Assembly (NCBI RefSeq): GCF_021390395.1
Contig: NZ_JAJUWT010000008.1
Span: forward strand, 1-64,000
DNA length: 64,000 nucleotides
Direction of reading: 5' to 3'
Origin: Saccharothrix sp. S26
Lineage (GTDB): Bacteria > Actinomycetota > Actinomycetes > Mycobacteriales > Pseudonocardiaceae
Notes under the pieces: model-generated
Databases searched by the model: none
Seen by the model: the letters and a program-made list of their open reading frames with translations, nothing else
What the model was told of the DNA's origin: nothing
Shown: in pieces, positions 45,392 through 52,908 of the stretch
Position numbering within the stretch: position 1 is the first letter of the stretch
How the letters are laid out: every line of letters begins with the position of its first letter
Translations under genes and position numbers: made by a program

Positions 45392-45535
45392 CCGCGAGAG
45401 TCCTGCGTTCACGCCGCGAGAGTCCTACGTTCACGACACCCGAGTTCAACGCTCGGCACCGGCTGGGAGTGCGCTGAGCGTTGAACTCGGGGTGCGCGAA
45501 CGCAGGACTCTCGCGTGCTGGAGGTAGGACTCTCG
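45392..45535. repeat. Compound inverted repeat (REP/BIME-like)
   Basis: Two tandem 22-base units (45392-45413, 45414-45435; 21 of 22 identical, core CGAGAGTCCTGCGTTC), then CCCGAGTTCAACGCTC (45439-45454), 21 bases, its perfect complement (45476-45491), the complement of the first unit (45495-45515) and a partial third, GTAGGACTCTCG (45524-45535). It can fold into a long branched hairpin between the stops of the SDR and the LPMO. Not recognised as a known element; see findings. Confidence 0.85.
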
Positions 45536-45539
45536 AGGA

Positions 45540-46055
45540 TCAGCTCGCGTTCACGTCGATGCAGGCGTAGAACGCGTTGGCGGTGTCACTGATGTTCCAG
45601 ATGGCGAGCACGGTCTGGCGGCCGGACGCACCCAGGTTCACGGTGTGCGACACGGTGGCCGGCGGCTGCTGGTTGTTGCCGCTGAAGTAGCCGACCCGCC
45701 TGCCGCCGACGTAGTACTCGTAGTTGGCGGTGGCGTGCCGCGCGGTGAACGTCCAGTTGAACGTCACCGTCTGGCCGGTGCTCGCCACCTTCCAGCCCTT
45801 GTTGTTGTCGTTCAGCTCGGCGAACCGGGCGACGCCGCCGTTGCAGCTGCGCAGGCCCTTGGGGCCTTCGACGCTCTGCGGCTCGTACTTGATGTCGCCG
45901 CACTGCACCAGACCGCGGGCGCACTGCGCCTGACGGCTGGCCGGTGACGAGACGTACCCGTGCGCGAACGCCGGTGCCGAGGGCAGGGCGACCGATACGA
46001 GTGGCGCGGCGAGCACACCGGCCGCCACCGCGGCGATCCTTCGGCGGAGTGACAT
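45540..46055 (-). CDS. Secreted lytic polysaccharide monooxygenase, AA10 (chitin/cellulose type)
   Basis: 171 aa, mature ~140. A signal peptide (RIAAVAAGVLAAPLVSVALP, ending AFA) leaves His32 as the N-terminus (HGYVSSPASR), the first His of the copper-binding histidine brace; the second is His107 (TFTARHATANYEYYV). EPQSVEGPKG and the terminal NISDTANAFYACIDVN are AA10 marks. It oxidatively cleaves crystalline chitin or cellulose outside the cell. No carbohydrate-binding module. ATG 46055 (GAGGAG before). A DasR-like operator overlaps the promoter, linking it to chitin and amino-sugar use. Confidence 0.93.
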   Translation of the reverse strand: MSLRRRIAAVAAGVLAAPLVSVALPSAPAFAHGYVSSPASRQAQCARGLVQCGDIKYEPQSVEGPKGLRSCNGGVARFAELNDNNKGWKVASTGQTVTFNWTFTARHATANYEYYVGGRRVGYFSGNNQQPPATVSHTVNLGASGRQTVLAIWNISDTANAFYACIDVNAS

Positions 46056-46144
46056 GGGGACTCCTCTGATCGGATGGGCGGAAACGCTTGTGGCGAACGC
46101 CAACCCGAGTGCGCTGGGTGGAGCGTTCACCCAAACGCGGCGGC

Positions 46145-46182
46145 AGGTCTAGACCATACTCTCTGTGACTGTCCCGTGACAA
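46145..46182 (-). promoter_or_regulatory. LPMO promoter with overlapping DasR-type operator
   Basis: On the minus strand TTGTCA (46182-46177), an 18-base spacer and TATGGT (46158-46153). The -10 overlaps AGGTCTAGACCA (46145-46156), matching the DasR core TGGTCTAGACCA at 11 of 12, including a perfect GGTCTAGACC palindrome. Bound repressor would block the -10. About 90 bases upstream of the LPMO start. Confidence 0.72.
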
Positions 46183-46329
46183 GCGTCAACCTCGACCGGC
46201 CCCCGGTACTGACCGGTCCGCGCGAAGGTGGCGGAGGCCGGGTGTACATGGCGGGGCGGTGGCGGAGTCCGGGTCTAGTCGGCGGGGGTTGGTGCGAGCG
46301 GGCCGGTGCTCTGCCGGGAAGATGCCTCG

Positions 46330-46968
46330 GTGCGGAACCTGGATCTCGTGCCCGGCGGCGCCGGCCCGGCGTCCGACGAGCGGTACGACGTCGCGTTCAC
46401 CGACGAGGAGGGCGAGCAGCGCCTGCCGTTGACCAAGGCGTGGCAGATCCCGTTCGAGTCCTGCCTGCCCGTGCGCGCGACGTCGTGGTCATCGCCTCCC
46501 AGCCGTTCTGGCTGTTCGGGACCACAGCCGTAGGCAAGCCCCGCTCCCACGCCCCGGACTGCTTCGCCCGTCCCGCCGACGGCTCGGCGCGGGTGCTCGA
46601 CGTCCGCCCCGCCCACCGGATCAAGCCACGTGACCAGGTCGCGTTCGACGCCACCCGCGCGGCCTGCGCACTGATGGGCTCGGACTACGAGGTGGTCGGC
46701 GCACCGCCGGGCACGATGCTGGGCACAGTCGCCGGCTGGCCGGCTACCGACACCCGCGCCACGGCCTGGCCGACGTCGCGCCGCGTTACGCGCGGCGTTC
46801 AGTCGGCCTCGCGGGCCGATGGACGGAGCCGAGGCCACCGGCGATCCGATCGCGGTGCTGCCGGTGCTGTTCCACCTGCTCTGGCGCCAGGATCTCCACA
46901 CCGATCTGACCCGGCCGCTGACCCCGGACACCATGGTCACCAGCTCGGCCACGGCGGTGAGCGGGTGA
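46330..46968 (+). pseudogene. Broken TnsA-like heteromeric-transposase endonuclease subunit
   Basis: Codons from GTG 46330 read RNLDLVPGGAGPASDERYDV ... GKAWQIPFESCLPVR, then the frame jumps near 46476 to VIASQPFWLF, SHAPDCFARPADGSARVLDV (the Asp motif), and again before 46831 to GDPIAVLPVLFHLLWRQDLH, ending at 46968. This order matches TnsA-like endonucleases that I know from Streptomyces heteromeric transposition modules. At the first break ~50 residues, normally including a catalytic Glu, are missing. So it is a decayed remnant of a Tn7/Tn5053-like element. No partner genes nearby. Confidence 0.7.
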
Positions 46969-46976
46969 GCGCGAGG

Positions 46977-47987
46977 TCAGTACGGCAGTACGTAGGCGTG
47001 GCTCATGTCGGAGTCGTGCGTGGTTGTCGAGCCCTGGGAGTCGGTGAGGCTGGCAGTGCCATGGATTCCGGCGGTCTGGCCGCTCAACCACTCGACCTTG
47101 ACGTAGGCGTTGAACCGGGGGATGCAACCCGGCGCCGTGCTCACGGTGAAGTCCGCTTTGTTGAGTGGCACGTATTTGTGGTGCACCCAGTACGGCACGT
47201 TGTGCGTGACCTGGATGCTGCTGTCGGTCTTGCAGAGTGTGCCGTCCGACTTCCACTGGTTGATGAACAGCGTGAACTTCACCTGGGTCGACCCGTACTT
47301 GTCACACGGGTCGTCCGGGCCGTCCGGATGGCAGACCTTCAGGTTGACGTCGCCGACGACGTTGAGGCCCTGCACAGTCGAGGGAAGGTCGAAGTAGCCG
47401 AGGTTGGGCAGCCACAATGTGCCGCCGTTGAGGGCGTGCACCCCTGCGCTCACGCTGGACTGCACCGGTTGCCCGTCGGCGGCGTTGACAACCGAGGTGT
47501 CGGCGAACGTGAGGTACCCGCTGACCAGCCGGTAGGTGGCGGCACTGGTCGTGCTGAGCGAGTTACCCCGCACGTTCGCGGTGCAGGTGACCCTGCCGGC
47601 GACGCCGGGGTGTACGAGGAAACGGGTGTAGAGCGTCACGTCCTGATACGGGGAGCCCGAGTTCAGGTCGTACACGTTCTGCCCGATCACCATGTTCTTG
47701 CTCCACCCGCCCGGCCCCTGGCAGACGACCTCGTTGTCGAAGAGGCTGCGGATGGTGGCGTCGTTGACCCGCATCTTCGACACGACGTATGCGGTCTGCG
47801 TGGCGGTCATGTCCAGCCAGATGGTGCCCACGGGAGTGACGCTGTGCACGACAGGCCGGACCTGCTTGGGCACCGAGATCGTTTGCGGGGTGAAGGTGGC
47901 GAAAGTCTCCGCCTGCGCGGGCGTGGCGGCAAGCATGCTGGCGGTCAGGGCGAGTACCGCCGTCGCGGCCAGGGAGCGGACGTTCAA
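46977..47987 (-). CDS. Secreted protein of unknown function
   Basis: 336 aa from TTG 47987, preceded by GATGAGGAGG. A signal peptide (NVRSLAATAVLALTASMLAA, cut near AQA-ET) precedes a beta-rich, Cys-containing body: PVGTIWLDMTATQTAYVVSK, FLVHPGVAGRVTCTANVRGN, VKVEWLSGQTAGIHGTASL. Composition is less GC-biased than in neighbouring genes, which could mean recent acquisition. Its stop lies just 8 bases after the TnsA-like remnant. No domain recognised. Confidence 0.78.
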   Translation of the reverse strand: MNVRSLAATAVLALTASMLAATPAQAETFATFTPQTISVPKQVRPVVHSVTPVGTIWLDMTATQTAYVVSKMRVNDATIRSLFDNEVVCQGPGGWSKNMVIGQNVYDLNSGSPYQDVTLYTRFLVHPGVAGRVTCTANVRGNSLSTTSAATYRLVSGYLTFADTSVVNAADGQPVQSSVSAGVHALNGGTLWLPNLGYFDLPSTVQGLNVVGDVNLKVCHPDGPDDPCDKYGSTQVKFTLFINQWKSDGTLCKTDSSIQVTHNVPYWVHHKYVPLNKADFTVSTAPGCIPRFNAYVKVEWLSGQTAGIHGTASLTDSQGSTTTHDSDMSHAYVLPY

Positions 47988-48031
47988 GTCGACCTCCTCA
48001 TCGGCGCTGGCTGACGAGATCATGGCCTAGG

Positions 48032-48048
48032 CTGTAATCGAATAACAG
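48032..48048. promoter_or_regulatory. Imperfect palindrome upstream of the secreted-protein gene
   Basis: CTGTAATCGAATAACAG: 6 of 7 arm positions pair, centre CGA. AT-rich against a GC-rich background, 45-60 bases upstream of TTG 47987. Candidate operator or -35/-10 zone. Nothing else is seen in 47988-48315. Confidence 0.35.
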
Positions 48049-48315
48049 TAGCCGCAGTACTGCCGTCGTCCACCTGCGTCGCGGTGGAAAGCCGGCTCGC
48101 CGGGGATCACCGAGCAGGACGACGGCGGAAGCTGAGCCGGATCGTCCGGATGCACCCCTCTCGCCGCGACTCAAGCGCCGACCGGTGAACGGACCCGGCC
48201 GACCCGAACGCATCGGTCGTCGTCGAATCCGCCAACCGGGTCCGGACAACCCGATCGATCGCGGTCCGGACCTACGCGGCGGACTGCTGTTCACCGGACT
48301 GGGCGTCCGCCATCT

Positions 48316-49245
48316 GTGAGCGGAACGGACAGGTACTTTGACCAGGTGACCTCCGCACCCCGGTCGCCGACCGCCCGCGAGGTCGCGACGATCGCCCTGG
48401 GTCGCGATCCCGGCCCGCTGGAGCCGGTCCGCAGCCTCTCGCACCGCGTCTTCGTCGGCGCAGACGTCGTGGTGAAGCTGACCGACCACCACACGCGGCT
48501 GGACCGGGAGGTCGCCCTGTTGCCGCAACTGCCCGACGGCATCACCGCCCCGCTGCTGGCCGGCGGCCGGCGAGACGGCGTGCGCTACGCCTGCTACCAA
48601 CGCGTTCCTGGTGCCTCGCCCGGTATCCACCTGCCCCACGCCGATGCCGCCACGGCGCGGACGCTCGCCGTGCAGGCCGTCGAGCGCCTCGACCGGCTGC
48701 ACGCCTGGCAGCCCGGCCCCAGCGCCGCCGAGATCCTGCGCCGGCCGTCCACCCACGGCGGCTTCACCAGCCGGGAGGCGCTGCGCGAGGAGATAGACCG
48801 GCTGCGCGCAGCCGATCGTGACGGCCTCGTTTCACGCCGGGTCATCACCGGCCTGACCGCGATCGCCGACCACGCGCCCGAGCGCGCCGGCACCGACGTC
48901 CCCGTGCACGGCGACTGCTACTGGGACAACTGGCTCGCCGATGGCGACACCATCACCGCCCTGCTGGACTTCGAGTGGGCCCGGTTCGGCGAGCCGACCG
49001 ACGACTGGTTCTTCCTGATCCGGTTCAGCGGCCCGCACACGGGAATCGTGCTCGACGTGGTCGCCTCGGCGACCGGGATCCCCGCGGACGTGCTCCGGGC
49101 CGACTGCGAGGTCCGCGAGGCCGGCCACGTGGTCACCGACGTCCGCCTCGGCCTGGAGAACGACCCGGCGGCCGGCGTCGGCACGATCGGCGACCTCGAG
49201 CAACTGGTCATCGGCCGCTTCTGGTGGCGCGACACTTGGGCGTAG
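48316..49245 (+). CDS. APH-family (aminoglycoside phosphotransferase-like) kinase
   Basis: 309 aa. Kinase-like fold: VFVGADVVVKLTDHHTRLDR with the ATP-binding Lys, the Brenner motif VPVHGDCYWDNWL (catalytic Asp, ~200) and the metal-binding LLDFEWARFGEPTDDW (~217). Members phosphorylate antibiotics, choline, homoserine or other small alcohols; no aminoglycoside-resistance claim is made. GTG 48316 is the longest start; GTG 48347 may be used. Convergent with the small membrane-protein gene (4-base gap). Confidence 0.83.
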   Translation: MSGTDRYFDQVTSAPRSPTAREVATIALGRDPGPLEPVRSLSHRVFVGADVVVKLTDHHTRLDREVALLPQLPDGITAPLLAGGRRDGVRYACYQRVPGASPGIHLPHADAATARTLAVQAVERLDRLHAWQPGPSAAEILRRPSTHGGFTSREALREEIDRLRAADRDGLVSRRVITGLTAIADHAPERAGTDVPVHGDCYWDNWLADGDTITALLDFEWARFGEPTDDWFFLIRFSGPHTGIVLDVVASATGIPADVLRADCEVREAGHVVTDVRLGLENDPAAGVGTIGDLEQLVIGRFWWRDTWA

Positions 49246-49249
49246 CGCA

Positions 49250-49504
49250 TCACTCCATGCTCGCGGGCAGTCGGGGGAACGGGCCGCGGCGGATGTAGCG
49301 CCACTGCGAGACGAACGTGATGAGGGTCGGTACGAGGCTCAGCGAAGCCAAGTGCAGCCACGCCGTCCAGTCGTCGCGCAGGAGCACCCCGCCGACGATC
49401 GCGCAGACCAGGAACACCCCACCTGTCACCAGCCCACGCCAGGTCAACCGCTTGAGCACGCGCATCCGCTCGCGCTGCTCGTCGTCCATCTCGCGCTTGC
49501 CCAC
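49250..49504 (-). CDS. Small two-helix membrane protein
   Basis: 84 aa from GTG 49504, with GGGAAAG upstream; ATG 49489 is an alternative. Short charged N-terminus (DDEQRERMRVLKRLTWRG), two hydrophobic helices (LVTGGVFLVCAIVGGVLL; LHLASLSLVPTLITFVSQW), and a basic end (RYIRRGPFPR). No family known to me. Last gene of the minus-strand series that begins with the SLOG protein. Confidence 0.65.
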   Translation of the reverse strand: MGKREMDDEQRERMRVLKRLTWRGLVTGGVFLVCAIVGGVLLRDDWTAWLHLASLSLVPTLITFVSQWRYIRRGPFPRLPASME

Positions 49505-49587
49505 GCCCCGACTTTCCCACATCAACCGGCACGGTGGTTCGAGCTGCGCGGTTTTGGACGAGCGGCCCAGTCGGCTCACGGCCTCGA

Positions 49588-50310
49588 TCAGGGGTTCGGC
49601 TCGGGTTCGAGCTTCGGCGACGTCTCGGGCCACGACTCCGGCGCGGGGCCGAACGCACGCCGGGCGGCCCGGACGGCCAGGGCGGCGACGGTGGCGTTGG
49701 CGCCGCCGCCGATCACCGCACCGATGCCGAACGGGACGACCCGGCCGAGCACGATGATCCCCTGCCTGGTGCCGTACCTGGTGACGAAGTTCCTGCCCAG
49801 GGCGCTGTTGATCTGGCGCAGCGTCGCCGCGGGCACTTTGCCGACGAGTTGGCGGCCCCAGTGCCGGCCGGTGCGCTCGGCGACCTTGCCGATGGTCGAG
49901 GAGCCGGACGGGCCCAGCAGGACACCCATGACCAGTGTGTGGCGTCGTTCGATCTCGTCGAGCTGGACCCCGTGGACCTCCGCGACCGAGAGCACGAAAA
50001 GGGTGCTCAACTCCAGTGAGGAGAACGCCTCGCCCGCCGAGAGCGCCAGCGCGATCCCGGTGCCGACGGCGGGCGCGGCGGCAGCGCCCCCGACTGCGGC
50101 CCCCGTGCCCGCCAGGGCGCTCACGTACATCCGCTCCAACGCGCGGATGACCTCGGCCGGTGTCGCGTCCGGGTTGCGGTGACGGGCCCGGGCGATGTTC
50201 TTGCGGACCAGCGGTGTCTGCAAGCGGATGGCCTTGTCCAGCAGATCGAGGATCGGCTGGCCCCGTCCGCTCGACGCCGAGACCGGTCCTTCGAGGGCGT
50301 CAGAGGTCAC
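49588..50310 (-). CDS. Conserved hypothetical protein with glycine-rich hydrophobic core
   Basis: 240 aa from GTG 50310, RBS AGGGAG. N-terminal LDLLDKAIRLQTPLVRKNIA and PDATPAEVIRALERMYVSAL, then glycine/alanine-rich helices: GAAVGGAAAAPAVGTGIALA (~105), LGRVVPFGIGAVIGGGANATV (~205). I recognise the pattern (HPDATPAEV ... GxGAAVGGAAAAP ... GxWGR) as a conserved Streptomyces-type hypothetical family with no assigned function. It may associate with membranes. Confidence 0.68.
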   Translation of the reverse strand: MTSDALEGPVSASSGRGQPILDLLDKAIRLQTPLVRKNIARARHRNPDATPAEVIRALERMYVSALAGTGAAVGGAAAAPAVGTGIALALSAGEAFSSLELSTLFVLSVAEVHGVQLDEIERRHTLVMGVLLGPSGSSTIGKVAERTGRHWGRQLVGKVPAATLRQINSALGRNFVTRYGTRQGIIVLGRVVPFGIGAVIGGGANATVAALAVRAARRAFGPAPESWPETSPKLEPEPNP

Positions 50311-50446
50311 GCCGAGCTCCCTTGAGTCGTCACGTCGGCGGCCAGTCTCCCACCCGACCCACTCCTTGCGGTTCGACATCAGGGACAGACCCCGGGAGAT
50401 GGCCATGTCCGGCAGCCGCGATCGAGAACGGGCGGTGGTCGAGGGG

Positions 50447-51901
50447 TCAGGGGTTGATCAGCGGGTGGAAGGGGGCGTGGACGTCGGCGTCGGACGGGGT
50501 GACGTGGACCTGGGACGGTGGGCCAAGGTCGACGCCGGTGAAGCTGGTGTAGCTCAGGATCGGTGGGCAGCTCGTGCCGCCGATCTCCAGCCTCGTGTCG
50601 TGCACGACCTGACCCGTGCGCAGTTCGTATACGCGGACCGGGATCGCGATCTTGTGGAACGTCACGTACCGCACCCCGCCCAGCGGTGACTTGGACTCGT
50701 ACGGGCACGTCTGGACGGCCGCGCCGAGTTCGGTCTCGCCGGCGCAGATGATCAGGACGGCGTCGGCGGCGTCGCCGGCGATCCACTCGCGGGGCAGTTT
50801 CTGAGCGTAGGTGGTGTTGCCGTAGATCAAGGCGCGGTTGGGGTTCTGGGCGCGGTAGGCGGGTGCGCCGCTGTACGGGGCGGGGCGGCTGCAGTAGGCG
50901 GGTTGCGCGTCGCCGTAGGTGGGCGCGAGCAGGCTGCGGACGTTGGCCAGTTCCAGCGCCCGGGTCGCCTGCTGGACACCCTCGGTCGCCTTGCCGGCGA
51001 GTTCGTGGCCCGGGTACTGGTCGAGCAGTTGCTGGTACACCTCACGTGCCGGCTGCCAGTCCTCGGCCGCCGCGCGGTTGGCGCCGCACGCCACGAGCGC
51101 CGCGGGGGCGGTGCGGGGGACGACGTCGGCCGCGCGGTCCAGCACGTGGCCGGTCGGCTCGCGCTCGCCGAGCCAGTCGGTGACCGCCACGGTCCGGCAC
51201 GGGTCGTCCAGGGGCAGGCCCGCCAGGAAGCCGTCCAACGCCCGTTCCACCATCCGCTCGTGGCCGGGCACCTCCGTGAGCACGTCGGCGAGGCGTCCGA
51301 AGCCGGCTTCCAACGCCGTGACGTCACCGGTCAACGCGGCGTCGAGGTCGGCCTCGGCCACCCGCAGCCGTGCGCATGCCTCGGCGGTGACCTCACCGCG
51401 GACGGTCAGCGGCGCGTCGACCACGTGGTGGACGGCCCCCAACTCGTCCAGCGCGGTCACCGCCCGCCCGCAGTCGCCCTCACCGCGGGCCTCGGTGACG
51501 TCGCCCTCGATCCGTGCCGCGTCGAACCGGAAGAAGCCGACGACCAGCAGCACCGGCACCGTGATGGCGAGGGCGACCAGCCGTTGCCGCCGCACGCCCT
51601 CCCGTGGGGACCGTCGTGCCAGGAACCAGCCGTGCGCGACCACCGCGGCCCACCACCCGAGCACCGCGACCTCCATCCACACGGTCCGCACGGCGGAGGC
51701 GAGGACGGTCAGGAGCACGACCGTGACGAAGGCGGCCGCGATGCCCAGCTTCCTGCGGCCGAGCACGAAGTAGCCGACGCCGAGCAGGGAGGCGTTGCCG
51801 ATCGCGACCGCCGGCGGGTCACCGGGGCGTGGCGCGGGCCGGGGCGGCAGGTCGGGGTGGAACTCGGGCGGGGCGGGCATGGGTGGCGGCGGCAGGTCCA
51901 T
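50447..51901 (-). CDS. Membrane protein with long extracytoplasmic repeat-like region
   Basis: 484 aa from ATG 51901. Pro-rich start (LPPPPMPAPPEFHPDLPPRP), then four hydrophobic helices (~33-135: LLGVGYFVLGRRKLGIAAAF, FVTVVLLTVLASAV, VAVLGWWAAVVAHGWFLARR, LVALAITVPVLLVVGFF). The remainder is helical and TPR-like (ACGANRAAAEDWQPAREVYQ, QLLDQYPGHELAGKATEGVQ), with a Cys-containing beta-type end (ILSYTSFTGVDLGPPSQVHV). No catalytic motif. Between the SLOG gene and the Gly-rich gene. Confidence 0.7.
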   Translation of the reverse strand: MDLPPPPMPAPPEFHPDLPPRPAPRPGDPPAVAIGNASLLGVGYFVLGRRKLGIAAAFVTVVLLTVLASAVRTVWMEVAVLGWWAAVVAHGWFLARRSPREGVRRQRLVALAITVPVLLVVGFFRFDAARIEGDVTEARGEGDCGRAVTALDELGAVHHVVDAPLTVRGEVTAEACARLRVAEADLDAALTGDVTALEAGFGRLADVLTEVPGHERMVERALDGFLAGLPLDDPCRTVAVTDWLGEREPTGHVLDRAADVVPRTAPAALVACGANRAAAEDWQPAREVYQQLLDQYPGHELAGKATEGVQQATRALELANVRSLLAPTYGDAQPAYCSRPAPYSGAPAYRAQNPNRALIYGNTTYAQKLPREWIAGDAADAVLIICAGETELGAAVQTCPYESKSPLGGVRYVTFHKIAIPVRVYELRTGQVVHDTRLEIGGTSCPPILSYTSFTGVDLGPPSQVHVTPSDADVHAPFHPLINP

Positions 51902-52011
51902 CGTCGGTCTCCCCCGGGAAGCAGGCCAGTGCCGTTCACATGGTCGGCTGCCCGAGGGGGCGCGCACGGCCGGCGGCAGGTAGCTGCCACGCACCCGGCG
52001 AACAAGAGCCT

Positions 52012-52644
52012 TCAGCGTCCGCCGGCCCGGAACACCCGCTCGACGTGGGCGCGCAGCTCGTCGGAGCCGAGCACGGTCGTCAGCGGCGACGTGGCGATCG
52101 CGGTGGACCGCTCGTCCGCGCTCTCGGCGATGGCGTCCGCGGTGCGCCCGCTGCCGCGCAGCACCACCAGCGGCCGTTCGCGGACCAGGCTGTGCTCGGC
52201 GTCGTCGAACGTGATCAGGCCGCCGTTGACCAGCACGGTCAGCGACGGTTGCGGGCCCGCCACCACGTCGGCCACGTCGGCCAGCCACGGCGACTCGTCA
52301 CCCCACGTGCCGCCGGGCACGAGCACCAGGTGGGTGTGGTTCGGCTCGAACTCGTCCAGGTCGACCGCGACCTCGGCGGCCACCCCGACCAGCGGGAACG
52401 CCCCACCGGCCGCCGCCCGCGCCCGACCCACCGCCCGCATCACGCCGACGTCCGTGCCACCGTCCACCACCACCGCGCCGCACGCGTCCAGCAACGGCAC
52501 GAGGTCGACCAGCACCGGCACCAGCGCGTCGAGGTCGTCGCCCGCCATCCCGCCCGCGCCGCCGACCAGCACCAGCACCGGCCGCCCGACCGGCAACCCG
52601 GCCGCACCCAACTCGGCCTTCGCCGTGACCCGCACCCTGTCCAC
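52012..52644 (-). CDS. SLOG-superfamily nucleotide-sensing protein (LSDAT_prok, TRPM-like)
   Basis: 210 aa from GTG 52644. Rossmann-like SLOG core: PVLVLVGGAGGMAGDDLDAL (~20), CGAVVVDGGTDVGVMRAVGR (~60), FPLVGVAAEVAVDLDEFEPN (~88), HTHLVLVPGGTWGDESPWLA (~110), LTVLVNGGLITFDDAEHSLV and VVLRGSGRTADAIA, as in bacterial LSDAT proteins, relatives of the TRPM-channel N-terminal sensor. The family is proposed to bind nucleotide-derived signals, often beside membrane effectors. A TACGGT hexamer (52658-52653) lies 8 bases before the GTG, so the transcript is probably leaderless. First gene of the minus-strand run. Confidence 0.8.
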   Translation of the reverse strand: MDRVRVTAKAELGAAGLPVGRPVLVLVGGAGGMAGDDLDALVPVLVDLVPLLDACGAVVVDGGTDVGVMRAVGRARAAAGGAFPLVGVAAEVAVDLDEFEPNHTHLVLVPGGTWGDESPWLADVADVVAGPQPSLTVLVNGGLITFDDAEHSLVRERPLVVLRGSGRTADAIAESADERSTAIATSPLTTVLGSDELRAHVERVFRAGGR

Positions 52645-52908
52645 GATGGGCGACCGTACCCGCGCACGCCCGGTGCCACCGCGTTCCCGCACGTCGTCGC
52701 CCCTGGCCGGCTCGACCGCGGGCTGTGCCGGGAATCAGCGGACCGGTCCTGGCCGACCCGTCGAGTGGAACGCGTGGCGCAGGTAGCCGCACGAGGTACG
52801 CACTGCCCGGTGTCGCGGCGGTGGCCGTGCGACCCGGGCGGACGTGGCCCTCGACCTGGCGCAGAGCACCGCCGAGCACGCCACGACGGCGTGGCCGGGT
52901 GGCAAGCG

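Noticed and set aside
46074..48014. Plus-strand frame spanning the TnsA remnant and the secreted protein
   Set aside because: It joins the middle TnsA-like segment to antisense sequence; the secreted gene on the other strand has a signal peptide and RBS.
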